From NCBI GenBank assembly GCA_022484695.1, contig JAKVKU010000009.1, positions 1 to 64,000 on the forward strand: 64,000 nt of DNA. The letters run 5' to 3'. The position numbers and the translations under genes are program-made. The notes below the pieces were generated by a model. That model was not told the origin of the DNA, ran no database searches, and saw only the letters and a program-made list of their open reading frames with translations. The DNA is from Lactobacillus sp. GTDB taxonomy: Bacteria; Bacillota; Bacilli; Lactobacillales; Lactobacillaceae. Shown in pieces: positions 28,587 through 37,298 of the stretch; the stretch's first letter is position 1; each line of letters begins with the position of its first letter.

Positions 28587-29604
28587 GGTGGCAACTATTG
28601 AGGTGCTCAACAGTGGCTTTGCGGCCACCGTGCAAGACTTAGGCCGTTACCACTATCAAAGTGCGGGCTTTCCCGTGTCTGGGGCCATGGATCAAGCCAG
28701 TTTAAAGTTGGCAAATTTGTTGGTGAACAATGATGCCAACGCGGCGGCTCTGGAATTTATCTTAGCCGGCCCCACGTTACAATTTGCGGCCCCTACCTTT
28801 ATCGCCATCACCGGGGCAACTGCGAACCCCACCGTAAATGGCCAATCAGTACCGTTGAACCAAGCCCTGGCCATTCAAGCCGGGGATCAGCTACAGGTTG
28901 GCCCCATGACCGCTGGGCGTTATGGCTACTTAGCCGTGGCCAATGGCGGCCTGCAAGTGCCGGTGGTTTTAGGCAGTCGCGCCACCACCTTGAAGATTCA
29001 ACTAGGGGGGCTGTTCGGGCGAACGCTAGCGGTGGGGGACGGTTTGCCCTTTGAACCTGCTTACGTGTTGCCTAGTTTGGCCCATCGTCACGCCCAGGTG
29101 CCGGCGGTGAAAGCCCCAACCCACATTCGGGTGTTAAAGGGACCCCAGTGGGATTTATTTACCCCGGCGGCCCAAAGCCAATTTTTACAACAAACTTACC
29201 AAATTTCCCAGCAAGCTGACCGCATGGGTTATCAATTACAGGGGGAGCCTTTACCCGTACCCAGGGAAAACTTGATTTCTGAGGGCACCGTCTTAGGGAA
29301 TATTCAAATTACCCGCAACGGCCTGCCCATTGTCCTGTTAGCTGATCGGCAAACTGCCGGAGGCTACCCCATGATCGCCACAGTGATCGGCGCGGATTTG
29401 GCCAGCTTTGTCCAAATGCCCGCGGGGCAGGATTTTCACTTTGAACTAACGGATCTAACCAGGGCCCGGGCTTTATTGACCCGGCAACAACAAGCACTAG
29501 CGACGCTGGCCGCCAGTTTTGCAGCTCAGAAATATCAAGCACCAGTGGGGCCGGCCCGGACCGGCGCCCAAAAATTGGCGCAAATTATCACACATGGGGG
29601 ATGA
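28579..29604 (+). CDS. pxpC: 5-oxoprolinase subunit PxpC (KipA-like)
   Basis: A 341-residue partner of PxpB. The N-terminal motif GFAATVQDLGRYHYQSAGFPVSGAMDQ and the central RIGY-type stretch (ADRMGYQLQGEPL) followed by LISEGTVLGNIQI are characteristic of the biotin-dependent carboxylase-like KipA/urea amidolyase C-terminal family. The ATG at 28579 follows TAGGAG. It overlaps both pxpB and the downstream biotin carboxylase gene by a few bases, indicating tight translational coupling. Confidence 0.94.
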   Translation: MDKVATIEVLNSGFAATVQDLGRYHYQSAGFPVSGAMDQASLKLANLLVNNDANAAALEFILAGPTLQFAAPTFIAITGATANPTVNGQSVPLNQALAIQAGDQLQVGPMTAGRYGYLAVANGGLQVPVVLGSRATTLKIQLGGLFGRTLAVGDGLPFEPAYVLPSLAHRHAQVPAVKAPTHIRVLKGPQWDLFTPAAQSQFLQQTYQISQQADRMGYQLQGEPLPVPRENLISEGTVLGNIQITRNGLPIVLLADRQTAGGYPMIATVIGADLASFVQMPAGQDFHFELTDLTRARALLTRQQQALATLAASFAAQKYQAPVGPARTGAQKLAQIITHGG

Positions 29605-30935
29605 CATTGGTGAAAAAAGTACTAATTGCCAATCGGGGCGAAATTGCCCTGCGGATTATTCGGGCCTGTCGCCTGTTACATTTAAAAACTGTGGCCGTAT
29701 ACGCCACAGCCGATAAATTTGCCTTACACGTGGGCTTGGCCGACGAAGCCGTTTGTATTGGCAGTGCCAGCCCCGAGGCCAGTTATTTGAATCAGCGCAA
29801 TATCGTCGCGGCTGCTTTAGGCACCCATTGTGATGCCGTGCATCCCGGCTATGGTTTTTTATCAGAAAATGCCAGTTTTGCCAAACTTTGTGCAGACAAC
29901 CAGCTGAAATTCATCGGCCCCAGCGCCAAAGTCATTGCCCTCATGGGGGAAAAGGCTCAAGCCCGGGCCACCATGGTGGCTGCGGGGGTCCCCGTGGCCC
30001 CAGGCAGTGACGGGGACTTTACGGCTATGCCGGTGGGGCAAACTTGGGCGGCTAAAATTGGCTACCCGGTGATGCTTAAAGCCAGCGCTGGCGGGGGCGG
30101 CAAGGGGATGCGGGTCATCACCAACGCCGCTGACTTCCCGGAGGCCTTTAACCTGGCCCAGGGGGAAGCCCAAAATGCCTTTGGGGATGGGCATATGTAT
30201 TTGGAGAAGTATTTGACCCATCCGAGACACATTGAAGTCCAGATTTTAGCGGACCAGGCCGGCCATACCATCGCCGTGGGGGATCGGGATTGCACCATTC
30301 AACACCACCATCAAAAGGTGCTAGAAGAAGCCCCAGCCGTGATCGTGGATGAACCCACCCGGGGAAAAATGCACCAAGTGGCTGTTCAGGCCGCTGCCAG
30401 CATTGGCTATGAGGGGGCGGGGACCGTTGAGTTTTTGTACGACGGTCCCAATCAGTTTTACTTCATGGAAATGAATACCCGGATTCAAGTGGAGCATCCC
30501 GTCACGGAACTCACCAGCCACACGGATCTAGTAGCCGCCCAGCTGGAAATTGCCCAGGGCTTGCCCTTGATGTTGACCACCCCCAAGGCCCCGGCTAATT
30601 TTGCTCTGGAGTGCCGGATCACGGCCAACACCGCCGGTACCATCACGGCCTTACATTTACCCGACGGCCATGGCATTCGCACGGATACGGCCCTTTATCA
30701 GGGTTATCAAGTGCCCCCTTATTATGATGCCATGATTGCCAAAATCATCGCTTATGGCCCGGATCGGCCGACGGTGATTCGCCAAATGCAAAGTGCCATT
30801 GACGAGACCGTCATTGCGGGTATCAGCACCAACTTAGACTTTTTAATGCAATTATTACAAGAACCTAAATTCTTAGACAACACCACCGATATCAACTGGG
30901 TGGACCACCTGGTTCAACCGGCACCCATGGCTTGA
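29601..30935 (+). CDS. accC: Biotin carboxylase (AccC-like) in the 5-oxoproline operon
   Basis: A 444-residue ATP-grasp enzyme that carboxylates biotin carried on BCCP. It has VLIANRGEIALRIIRACR at the N-terminus, the glycine-rich loop KASAGGGGKGMRV, HIEVQILAD, GDRDCTIQHHHQKVLEEAP and the catalytic FMEMNTRIQVEHPVTE. All key stretches are present. It sits between pxpC and the D-glutamate-cyclase-like gene with a 4-base overlap, so it is part of this operon rather than of a fatty-acid cluster. No biotin carrier gene is in the window, so a carrier would have to be supplied from elsewhere. Confidence 0.93.
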   Translation: MTLVKKVLIANRGEIALRIIRACRLLHLKTVAVYATADKFALHVGLADEAVCIGSASPEASYLNQRNIVAAALGTHCDAVHPGYGFLSENASFAKLCADNQLKFIGPSAKVIALMGEKAQARATMVAAGVPVAPGSDGDFTAMPVGQTWAAKIGYPVMLKASAGGGGKGMRVITNAADFPEAFNLAQGEAQNAFGDGHMYLEKYLTHPRHIEVQILADQAGHTIAVGDRDCTIQHHHQKVLEEAPAVIVDEPTRGKMHQVAVQAAASIGYEGAGTVEFLYDGPNQFYFMEMNTRIQVEHPVTELTSHTDLVAAQLEIAQGLPLMLTTPKAPANFALECRITANTAGTITALHLPDGHGIRTDTALYQGYQVPPYYDAMIAKIIAYGPDRPTVIRQMQSAIDETVIAGISTNLDFLMQLLQEPKFLDNTTDINWVDHLVQPAPMA

Positions 30936-30949
30936 AAGGAAGATGTGTG

Positions 30950-31744
30950 ATGACTGTAGATGTTGCTAGTTTAAGTCCCGTGGCGTTGCGGCATTTGATT
31001 CGTCAGGGAAAATTTACCCAGCCCACCAGTGGGTTGGCGGCGGGCTTCACCCAGGCAAACTTGGTAATTTTGCCCCGGGATCTGGCCTATGACTTTTTGC
31101 TATTTACCCAGCGCAATCCGAGACCCTGTCCGGTGTTAGAGGTCAGTGATGTGGGCAGCCGCACCCTGCACCAATTCGCCCAGGACGTGGACCTGGCTAA
31201 TGATTTTCCCAAGTATCGCCTTTATCGCCACGGGGAATTGACCCAAGAAGTCACCAGTGTGGCAGATGTCTGGCAACCAGATTTCGTCAGCTTCATCATT
31301 GGCTGCAGTTTTTCCTTTGAAGCTGAACTCCTGGCCGCGGGCATTGAGGTGCGCAATATCACTGAAGGCGTCAACGTGCCCATGTACAATACCAACATTC
31401 CCCTGGTACCGGCAGGGAAATTCCAGGGCCATATGGTGGTCAGCATGCGGCCCATTGCCCAACAAGATGTGCCAAAAGCTGTCCAAGTCACCGCAGCCAT
31501 GCCCAAAGTCCACGGGGCGCCCATTCAAATCGGCCAGCCAGCTACCATTGGCATCACCGACTTGGCCCATCCGGATTACGGGGATGCCGTGACCATCAAG
31601 CCTGGGGAAGTGCCGGTGTTTTGGCCTTGTGGGGTCACCCCGCAAAACGCCATCATGCAGGTGAAACCCGACTTTGTCATTACCCATGCCCCGGGGCATA
31701 TGCTGGTGACCGACGTGTTAAACGCGACTTTGAAGTATTCGTAA
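30950..31744 (+). CDS. D-glutamate cyclase/DUF1445 family protein (YcsI-like)
   Basis: A 264-residue protein of the UPF0317/DUF1445 family. FVSFIIGCSFSFEAELLAAGIEVRN, VPMYNTNIPL and GKFQGHMVVSMRPI are family hallmarks, and a C-terminal FWPCGVTPQNA...ITHAPGHMLVTD segment is also present. A domain of this family is part of mammalian D-glutamate cyclase, which interconverts D-glutamate and 5-oxo-D-proline. The placement among pxp genes fits that chemistry, but the activity of the bacterial protein is inferred. The ATG at 30950 follows AAAGGA. B. subtilis ycsI occupies the equivalent place. Confidence 0.9.
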   Translation: MTVDVASLSPVALRHLIRQGKFTQPTSGLAAGFTQANLVILPRDLAYDFLLFTQRNPRPCPVLEVSDVGSRTLHQFAQDVDLANDFPKYRLYRHGELTQEVTSVADVWQPDFVSFIIGCSFSFEAELLAAGIEVRNITEGVNVPMYNTNIPLVPAGKFQGHMVVSMRPIAQQDVPKAVQVTAAMPKVHGAPIQIGQPATIGITDLAHPDYGDAVTIKPGEVPVFWPCGVTPQNAIMQVKPDFVITHAPGHMLVTDVLNATLKYS

Positions 31745-31768
31745 CAGTTTCAGAACGGAGGAATTAAT

Positions 31769-32521
31769 GTGACAACGATTGATTTAAATTCTGATCTAGG
31801 GGAAAGCTACGGCCGTTATACCCTAGGCAAAGATGCGGAAATTATTAAATTAGTGACCTCGGTGAATGTAGCTTGTGGCTTTCATGCCGGCGATCCCGAT
31901 GTTATGGCCAAAACTGTGGCCGAAGCCAGCGCTGCGGGGGTAGCTGTGGGGGCTCATCCCGGCTACCACGACCTGCAGGACTTTGGCCGACGCTACATGG
32001 CCTTGCCCCCAGAAGAAGTGCAACACTTGATCACTTATCAAGTGGGGGCCTTACAAGCCTTTTTAGGGGCGGGTCAGCGCCTGCACCATGTGAAACCTCA
32101 CGGGGCCTTGTATAACGCCGCGGCTAAGGATCATGACTTGGCCCTGGCCATTTGTCGGGGCATCCAAATCGTGGACCCCACCATCCCCATTTATGGCCTG
32201 GCCCACAGCCAGCTCATTGTGGCGGCTAAAGAAGTGGGCTTGCCCTATGCCCAAGAAGTCTTTGGGGACCGGAATTACTTGGCCGACGGTTCTTTGGTGC
32301 CTAGAAGCCAAGCTAACGCTGTGATCACTGATCCCGAAGTGATCGCCAAACGCACCGTGGCCATGATCCAAAACCAAGCAGTCACCGCCATTGACGGCTC
32401 AACGGTGGCCTTGACCACCGATACCGTGTGTGTCCATGGGGATAATCAAGCCGCCTTAGCCATCGTGGCCCGGTTAGTACAAGAATTACAAACCGACCAC
32501 GTGGCCTTAAAGGCATTTTAA
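31769..32521 (+). CDS. pxpA: 5-oxoprolinase subunit PxpA (LamB/YcsF family)
   Basis: A 250-residue protein with the LamB/YcsF hallmarks: DLNSDLGESYGRYTLG at the start, NVACGFHAGDP, VGAHPGYHDLQDFGRR and VKPHGALYNAA. These carry acidic and His residues typical of the family's metal or ring-opening site. It completes the PxpABC set, although the biotin carboxylase and cyclase-like genes lie between it and pxpC. A GTG start at 31769 with CGGAGGAA upstream is used. Confidence 0.95.
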   Translation: MTTIDLNSDLGESYGRYTLGKDAEIIKLVTSVNVACGFHAGDPDVMAKTVAEASAAGVAVGAHPGYHDLQDFGRRYMALPPEEVQHLITYQVGALQAFLGAGQRLHHVKPHGALYNAAAKDHDLALAICRGIQIVDPTIPIYGLAHSQLIVAAKEVGLPYAQEVFGDRNYLADGSLVPRSQANAVITDPEVIAKRTVAMIQNQAVTAIDGSTVALTTDTVCVHGDNQAALAIVARLVQELQTDHVALKAF

Positions 32522-32554
32522 ATTGATACAGCATAGACAAGGAGGCCTTTTTGA

Positions 32555-33811
32555 ATGGCAAAAGAAAGTAAAGATTTAACCCAATCAACGGGTTTAGAGA
32601 CCGATGCCAAGGCCGCTGCGAAGAAACATTCTGCCCGCAGTATTGCCATGGGGGCCGCTTTTCTAATGGCCATGGCGGCTGTGGGTCCGGGATTTTTGAC
32701 CCAAACAGCCATGTTTACCAGCCAAATGGGGGCGAACTTTGGCTTTGCGATTTTGGTCTGTATCATCGTGGATATTGTGGTCCAGATGAACATTTGGCGT
32801 ATCATCGTGGTCAGCGGCAAGCGGGCCCAAGTCATCGCCAATGATATTTTCCCTGGTTTAGGCTACGTGCTGTCCTTTTTAGTGGCCGTCGGGGGCCTGT
32901 TCTTTAACATTGGGAATGTGGGTGGTGCCGGTCTGGGGTTAAACGTGTTGTTTGGCATCAGCCCGGAAAACGGGGCGGTCATCGCCGCTTGTTTAGCTAT
33001 TGCCGTGTTCGTGGTAAAAAACGCCCTAACCGTCATGGATCGCACGGTACAAGTTTTGGCCGTGGTGAAAGTCGCCATTTTGGTGTACATCATGTCGGTG
33101 ATGGCCGTGCCTTATCAATCCGCCGTCACCCATACCTTCATGCCCACATCCATTAACTTCTACGCCATTGTTACCATTGTAGGGGGCACCGTTGGCGGCT
33201 ATATTTCCTTTGCCGGGGGCCATCGCTTAATTGAAGGTGGTTTGAAGGGTAAAGAAAACATCAAGTACGTCAACGAAGGCGCTTTGACCGGTATCGGTAT
33301 TGCCTCCGTGATTCGGGTGCTGCTGTTCTTAGCGGGTCTGTCCGTGGTGGTTTTAGGCCACAAACTAAATCCAGCTAACCCAGCGGCTTCGATTTTCCAA
33401 TTTGCGGCGGGCAATTTTGGCTATAAGTTCTTCGGCCTATTGCTGTTTGCCGCGGGGATGACTTCCACGTTAGGCTCAACTTTCACCTCCACGTCATTTT
33501 TAGATTATGCCGTCAGCACCAAACAGCAGCATAATTATGAAAAATATCGGCGCTGGTTGGTCATTGGGTTCATCGTGGTATCCACGGCCATCTTTTATTT
33601 CATCGGCAGTCCCGCCAAGGTATTAGTCTTTGTGGGGGCCTTAAATGGTTTCATTTTACCAATCGCCTTGGCCATCCTATTGCTGGCCGCCCGGAACAAA
33701 AAAATCATCGGCGATTACAAACATCCCAAGATTTTGATTTACACCGGTTGGTTGGTGGTGGCCTTCATGGCCTTTGCCAGTTTGGAAACCTTTATTGGGT
33801 TGTTTAAATAA
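32555..33811 (+). CDS. NRAMP-like transporter, YcsG type
   Basis: A 418-residue membrane protein with about 11 segments. The first segments (AAFLMAMAAVGPGFLTQTAMFTSQMGANFGFAILV) match the NRAMP fold but lack the DPGN metal motif of true metal importers, showing GPGF instead. The B. subtilis homologue ycsG lies in the equivalent ycsF-ycsI-kip operon. The substrate is therefore more likely 5-oxoproline or a related amino acid than a divalent metal; this is inference from gene context. AAGGAGG precedes the ATG. It is the last gene of the operon. Confidence 0.88.
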   Translation: MAKESKDLTQSTGLETDAKAAAKKHSARSIAMGAAFLMAMAAVGPGFLTQTAMFTSQMGANFGFAILVCIIVDIVVQMNIWRIIVVSGKRAQVIANDIFPGLGYVLSFLVAVGGLFFNIGNVGGAGLGLNVLFGISPENGAVIAACLAIAVFVVKNALTVMDRTVQVLAVVKVAILVYIMSVMAVPYQSAVTHTFMPTSINFYAIVTIVGGTVGGYISFAGGHRLIEGGLKGKENIKYVNEGALTGIGIASVIRVLLFLAGLSVVVLGHKLNPANPAASIFQFAAGNFGYKFFGLLLFAAGMTSTLGSTFTSTSFLDYAVSTKQQHNYEKYRRWLVIGFIVVSTAIFYFIGSPAKVLVFVGALNGFILPIALAILLLAARNKKIIGDYKHPKILIYTGWLVVAFMAFASLETFIGLFK

Positions 33812-33823
33812 AGACATTAAAAT

Positions 33824-33878
33824 AAGACCGCAACTGATACCTGGCCGTTTTTGGCAGGGCGACAGTTGCGGTCTTTTT
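33824..33878. terminator. Terminator of the 5-oxoproline operon
   Basis: AAGACCGCAACTG pairs with CAGTTGCGGTCTT (33863-33875), followed by T residues. It also serves as the end of the convergent 33892-34233 gene. Confidence 0.9.
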
Positions 33879-33891
33879 AGGTGGTCGGCAT

Positions 33892-34233
33892 TCAAGGCGT
33901 TGGACCAGCATTGAAAAATTTAGCTAAGCCTTGATTAACCAGCTGGTAGGCGGGTAGCTTTAGTTGAATCTGGATTTCGTCAATATGATTTGAAATGGTA
34001 TCGTACAAAGTTAATTGTTGGGTAAATTGGACGCCGAACAGGCCAATGGTGTTATAGACACAGTCTAGGATTTGCACCTCTTCAAAACTTAGCCCCGGGG
34101 TATCTTTGGGCAGGTGGGTCAAACTGATCACAAAAAGATTGGAGAGTAATTCAGTGCGAATTCGGGCGGGATCGATGTGGCGGATGGTTAAATGGTTTTG
34201 CAGAGCTAGGGCAATGTAGTTTTTATCAGACAA
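33892..34233 (-). CDS. Small protein of unknown function
   Basis: A 113-residue protein starting SDKNYIALALQNHLTIRH, predicted alpha-helical, with no signal peptide or transmembrane segment. A TTG start at 34233 follows AAAGG by about 10 bases. It is divergent from an ABC cassette (34374 onward), with about 140 bases between them. The size and helical character recall small immunity or regulatory proteins, but I see no diagnostic motif and do not assign it. Confidence 0.6.
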   Translation of the reverse strand: MSDKNYIALALQNHLTIRHIDPARIRTELLSNLFVISLTHLPKDTPGLSFEEVQILDCVYNTIGLFGVQFTQQLTLYDTISNHIDEIQIQLKLPAYQLVNQGLAKFFNAGPTP

Positions 34234-34373
34234 GTTAATAGCTACCTTTCAAAACCGGTTAAATATTACCAATACTTATATTAGTAGAGTGTTATTGATT
34301 TATCATTTTTAAGCCAGGTTGTATAATAAATGTATCAGAAATTACTCAATTTTTCAGTCAAGTGGGTGGTTTT

Positions 34374-34946
34374 ATGAAAAATTACAAGCTGAATTTAGGA
34401 CTTATTTGCGGTATCAGCGCATTACTGGCCTTTGCTTTAACAACGAACCAGCGCTTGTTAACCACTAGTGCCTTAACTGCGGCCCAACTAAGGTATGTGG
34501 CCGACCATCAAGTTCTTTTTAACAGCATAACCCTCAGCATCGGATTGTTGATGCCTCTAGGGACGATAGTGATCACTGCGGGGATCACTTGGCTATTGGC
34601 CCTGTTCTTTTTCCAAACAGCCGATTTTAGCCCAATCTTTAGTCGGGCGATTCAAGTCTATTGGCTGGTGGTGCTACTAAATGGCATTAAGTTAGGCGTG
34701 CTATTCGTATTTGGCCGCGTTATTTCCTTCTCCTTGGCCGGTTTTGTCAGTGGGCCTTGGCAAGTGGCCATATTGAGTGTATTGAGTTTAGATACCATCG
34801 TTTATATCGGCTTTTTAACCCAGCAAGTGGCAAAGTTGTATTCCGCCCAGGGACAGGCCAAAGTACGCCACTTTGCCCTGGCAAATATCAGTTTTTATCT
34901 TATGATTGCGCTAGCTTTTCAAGTCGTTTTCACGGGGTTGACTTGA
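34374..34946 (+). CDS. Membrane protein, Yip1-like
   Basis: A 190-residue protein with five hydrophobic segments (about residues 8-25, 50-80, 95-115, 120-145 and 165-188), in the general layout of the Yip1 family. The start MKNYKLNLGLICGISALLAF follows GGGTGG, and a TATAAT at 34322-34327 may serve as -10. It is first in a five-gene group with an ABC ATPase. The function is unknown; a supporting membrane subunit is plausible. Confidence 0.7.
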   Translation: MKNYKLNLGLICGISALLAFALTTNQRLLTTSALTAAQLRYVADHQVLFNSITLSIGLLMPLGTIVITAGITWLLALFFFQTADFSPIFSRAIQVYWLVVLLNGIKLGVLFVFGRVISFSLAGFVSGPWQVAILSVLSLDTIVYIGFLTQQVAKLYSAQGQAKVRHFALANISFYLMIALAFQVVFTGLT

Positions 34947-35027
34947 GGTAGTCGCAGCAAACTGGGAGATTACTGGCAATTGGACACCGGTCAGCTCAAT
35001 CTAAGGGCTGATGGCTGGAGGTGGATC

Positions 35028-35780
35028 ATGGCAAGACTATGGCGGCTTTTACCCACAGAAATAAAAATTATGATGCGCTCTGGTGGCGGTTTTTTACCAG
35101 GGACGTTTGCGGGCCTGTTAGGTCTGGTTTATGGCGCTTTTTTGGCTTTGTATTGGTATGTCTTTGTGGCTAATTTACAAGACTTACATTTGAATGACCA
35201 ACAAATATTTAATGTCAAAGTACTCTTTTTCGCAATGTATCTGCTATTCATTGGTGAAGCGGTGATGTCCTATGTGTCGATTGATAATGAAGGTGCTATT
35301 TTCGAACATAATCAAGTTATTCGTAATTTTATTCAAACGAAAATCCAGCTGAAGTATTTAAGCTCAACACTTTTTGTCTTTGCCAATACGCTATTATTGA
35401 TAATTATCTTCGGGCTGACAAATGGGGGTGTAGGGGTATTGAAATTTGGCATCTGCTTATTGCCTCTATCTGTTGTATTATCAATCATGTTTGTCTTTGC
35501 CACCATTGTTTTTCCTAACTTTGATTGGATCGATAATACGGAAATACCCACACGAAAAAGTTATACACTGGCTGCTACAGTTTCGTCTGTTTTTGTCGGG
35601 GCGGCTTACGGGTTAGCTCAGATAAAAAACTTTCGCAGTTTTATCGGTATCAGCCTGCTGCTTTTAAGTCTGGCGCTCTTCCTAGCTTTTCTGTTGCTGA
35701 AGGTCAGTTCAACGATAGCCAGCAATAAGGTGTTGTTAAACAAAGTTCAAACCAAAGTGAAGAATAAAGCTGCTGATTAA
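35028..35780 (+). CDS. Putative ABC transporter membrane protein, paralogue 1
   Basis: A 250-residue membrane protein with about six segments. It shares landmarks with the next gene product: WRxLPTEIKI at residues 5-15, PGTFAG, a central IDNEG, NFIQTKI and FPNFxWIDxxExPTRKSY. The two are clearly tandem paralogues. The ATG at 35028 follows GGAGGTGG; an in-frame TTG at 34980 is less well placed. Together with the ATPase downstream they probably form the transmembrane part of an exporter. The sequence is visibly more AT-rich than the flanking housekeeping genes. Confidence 0.75.
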   Translation: MARLWRLLPTEIKIMMRSGGGFLPGTFAGLLGLVYGAFLALYWYVFVANLQDLHLNDQQIFNVKVLFFAMYLLFIGEAVMSYVSIDNEGAIFEHNQVIRNFIQTKIQLKYLSSTLFVFANTLLLIIIFGLTNGGVGVLKFGICLLPLSVVLSIMFVFATIVFPNFDWIDNTEIPTRKSYTLAATVSSVFVGAAYGLAQIKNFRSFIGISLLLLSLALFLAFLLLKVSSTIASNKVLLNKVQTKVKNKAAD

Positions 35781-35810
35781 GTAGATATACCTGCTAAGGG
35801 GGAGACGGAT

Positions 35811-36572
35811 ATGGCAAAACTATGGCGGATTTTACCTACAGAGCTCAAAATTGTGCTGAACTCAAGGGGCAGTTATAAACCTGGGACCTTTGCTGGCATC
35901 GTCGCACTTGGTTACGGGTCTTTCCTCGTGTCATATTGGTATACTTTTGTGCTAAATCGCCAACAGATTCATGGTAGCGATGCCCAACTTTTCTATATCA
36001 AAGTGGCCTTTTTTGGAATGTTCTTGTTTCTTAGCAGTGAGGTTATCATAACTTGCGTGGCAATTGACAACGAGGGCACTCTCATGTTGCACCAACAGCA
36101 GATTTACAATTTTATTCAAACTAAGATTTTGGTTAAATACTTGATTGCGGCAATTTTAATGTTTACAGAAACTATTTTACTGATCATCACTTACGCCATC
36201 TTTAACGGTGGCGCGCAATTATTAGATTTTGTAATCTGTATTGTACCCCTGACTTGCGTGCTATCAGTAATGACGGTTTTTTCAACCATTGTCTTCCCTA
36301 ATTTCTATTGGATTGATTTTAGCGAAATGCCAACCCGGAAAAGTTACCACTTGGAATCGACATCTTCATTATTTGTAGTAGTTGCGATGGTTGTGGCCTT
36401 TTTGCCGCAGCAATATTTGCGCATCACCGTGGGTTTGTTTTTTTGGGTTATTGCCCTAGTTTTGGCTTATGTCTTAATCAAAGTCAGTCCAGTTATTTTA
36501 GCCAAGAAACTCTATCTCAATGTTCCTCACAAACCAAAGAAAGGTGGGCGAAAACATGTTACAGGTCAATGA
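35811..36572 (+). CDS. Putative ABC transporter membrane protein, paralogue 2
   Basis: A 253-residue membrane protein paralogous to the preceding one, with the same WRILPTELKI start, PGTFAG, IDNEG, NFIQTKI and FPNFYWIDFSEMPTRKSY landmarks and about six hydrophobic segments. It ends with a basic tail (PHKPKKGGRKHVTGQ) that overlaps the start of the ATPase gene by 17 bases, so the two are likely translated together. GGGGGAG precedes the ATG. Whether the pair forms a heterodimeric permease is inferred from the duplication. Confidence 0.77.
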   Translation: MAKLWRILPTELKIVLNSRGSYKPGTFAGIVALGYGSFLVSYWYTFVLNRQQIHGSDAQLFYIKVAFFGMFLFLSSEVIITCVAIDNEGTLMLHQQQIYNFIQTKILVKYLIAAILMFTETILLIITYAIFNGGAQLLDFVICIVPLTCVLSVMTVFSTIVFPNFYWIDFSEMPTRKSYHLESTSSLFVVVAMVVAFLPQQYLRITVGLFFWVIALVLAYVLIKVSPVILAKKLYLNVPHKPKKGGRKHVTGQ

Positions 36573-37263
36573 TTTAACAGTGCAATATGATGGCGTACCG
36601 GCGATTCAAAAGGTGACGTTTACCCTGGCGCCCGGGCATATCTATGCCCTGCTGGGGAAGAATGGGTCGGGGAAAACGACTTTGATGGAAGCGATGATGA
36701 CCATGTTGCAGCCTAGCAGTGGCACCATGCTCTTCAATGATCAACCGGTAACAGGGGATGTGGCCCACCAATACTTTGGGTATATGGCATCCAAACCATT
36801 TTTCTACGAATATTTGACCGTGCTTGAATTCTTGCAATATATCCGCGATATTCGTGAACTGCAACAATCTGATGCGCAGATTTTAGATTACCTAGCCACG
36901 GTCAATCTTGAGGCCAAAAAAGATGCCTTAATTTCTACGCTATCCGGTGGCATGCGTCAGCGTCTGAGTTTTGTGGTGGCCACTTTGCACCAGCCAGCGG
37001 TGCTGTTATTAGATGAGCCTTTTTCCGGGCAAGATCCGGATGAGACCCTGAAGTTGCAACAATTGGTAACAGCTATGGCCCAGAATACGGCGATTTTGAT
37101 TTCCACCCATGTGTTTGCTTTGATCGATAAAATCGCCACGGATGTGATTTTTTTGACCAACGGGACCATTCAAGAAATTCAGGATGTGGCCCAAAATCCT
37201 TGGGACCTGGCCACTTACGAAGCACATTTTGCCGCGAATAATCAGGACACCGCTAAGGACTAG
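36556..37263 (+). CDS. ABC transporter ATP-binding protein
   Basis: A 235-residue ATPase with Walker A LGKNGSGKTTL, signature LSGGMRQRL, Walker B VLLLDEPFSGQDPD and switch His STHVFALI. The LSGGM signature and short length are typical of ABC-2-type drug, bacteriocin or lipid exporters (CcmA/NatA-like group). The ATG at 36556 lies within the end of the previous gene after AAAGGTGGG. It is the only ATPase in the cassette and would energise the paralogous membrane proteins. Confidence 0.9.
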   Translation: MLQVNDLTVQYDGVPAIQKVTFTLAPGHIYALLGKNGSGKTTLMEAMMTMLQPSSGTMLFNDQPVTGDVAHQYFGYMASKPFFYEYLTVLEFLQYIRDIRELQQSDAQILDYLATVNLEAKKDALISTLSGGMRQRLSFVVATLHQPAVLLLDEPFSGQDPDETLKLQQLVTAMAQNTAILISTHVFALIDKIATDVIFLTNGTIQEIQDVAQNPWDLATYEAHFAANNQDTAKD

Positions 37264-37298
37264 GCCCAGGCCGCCACACCAGTAGAGGACTGATAGAA

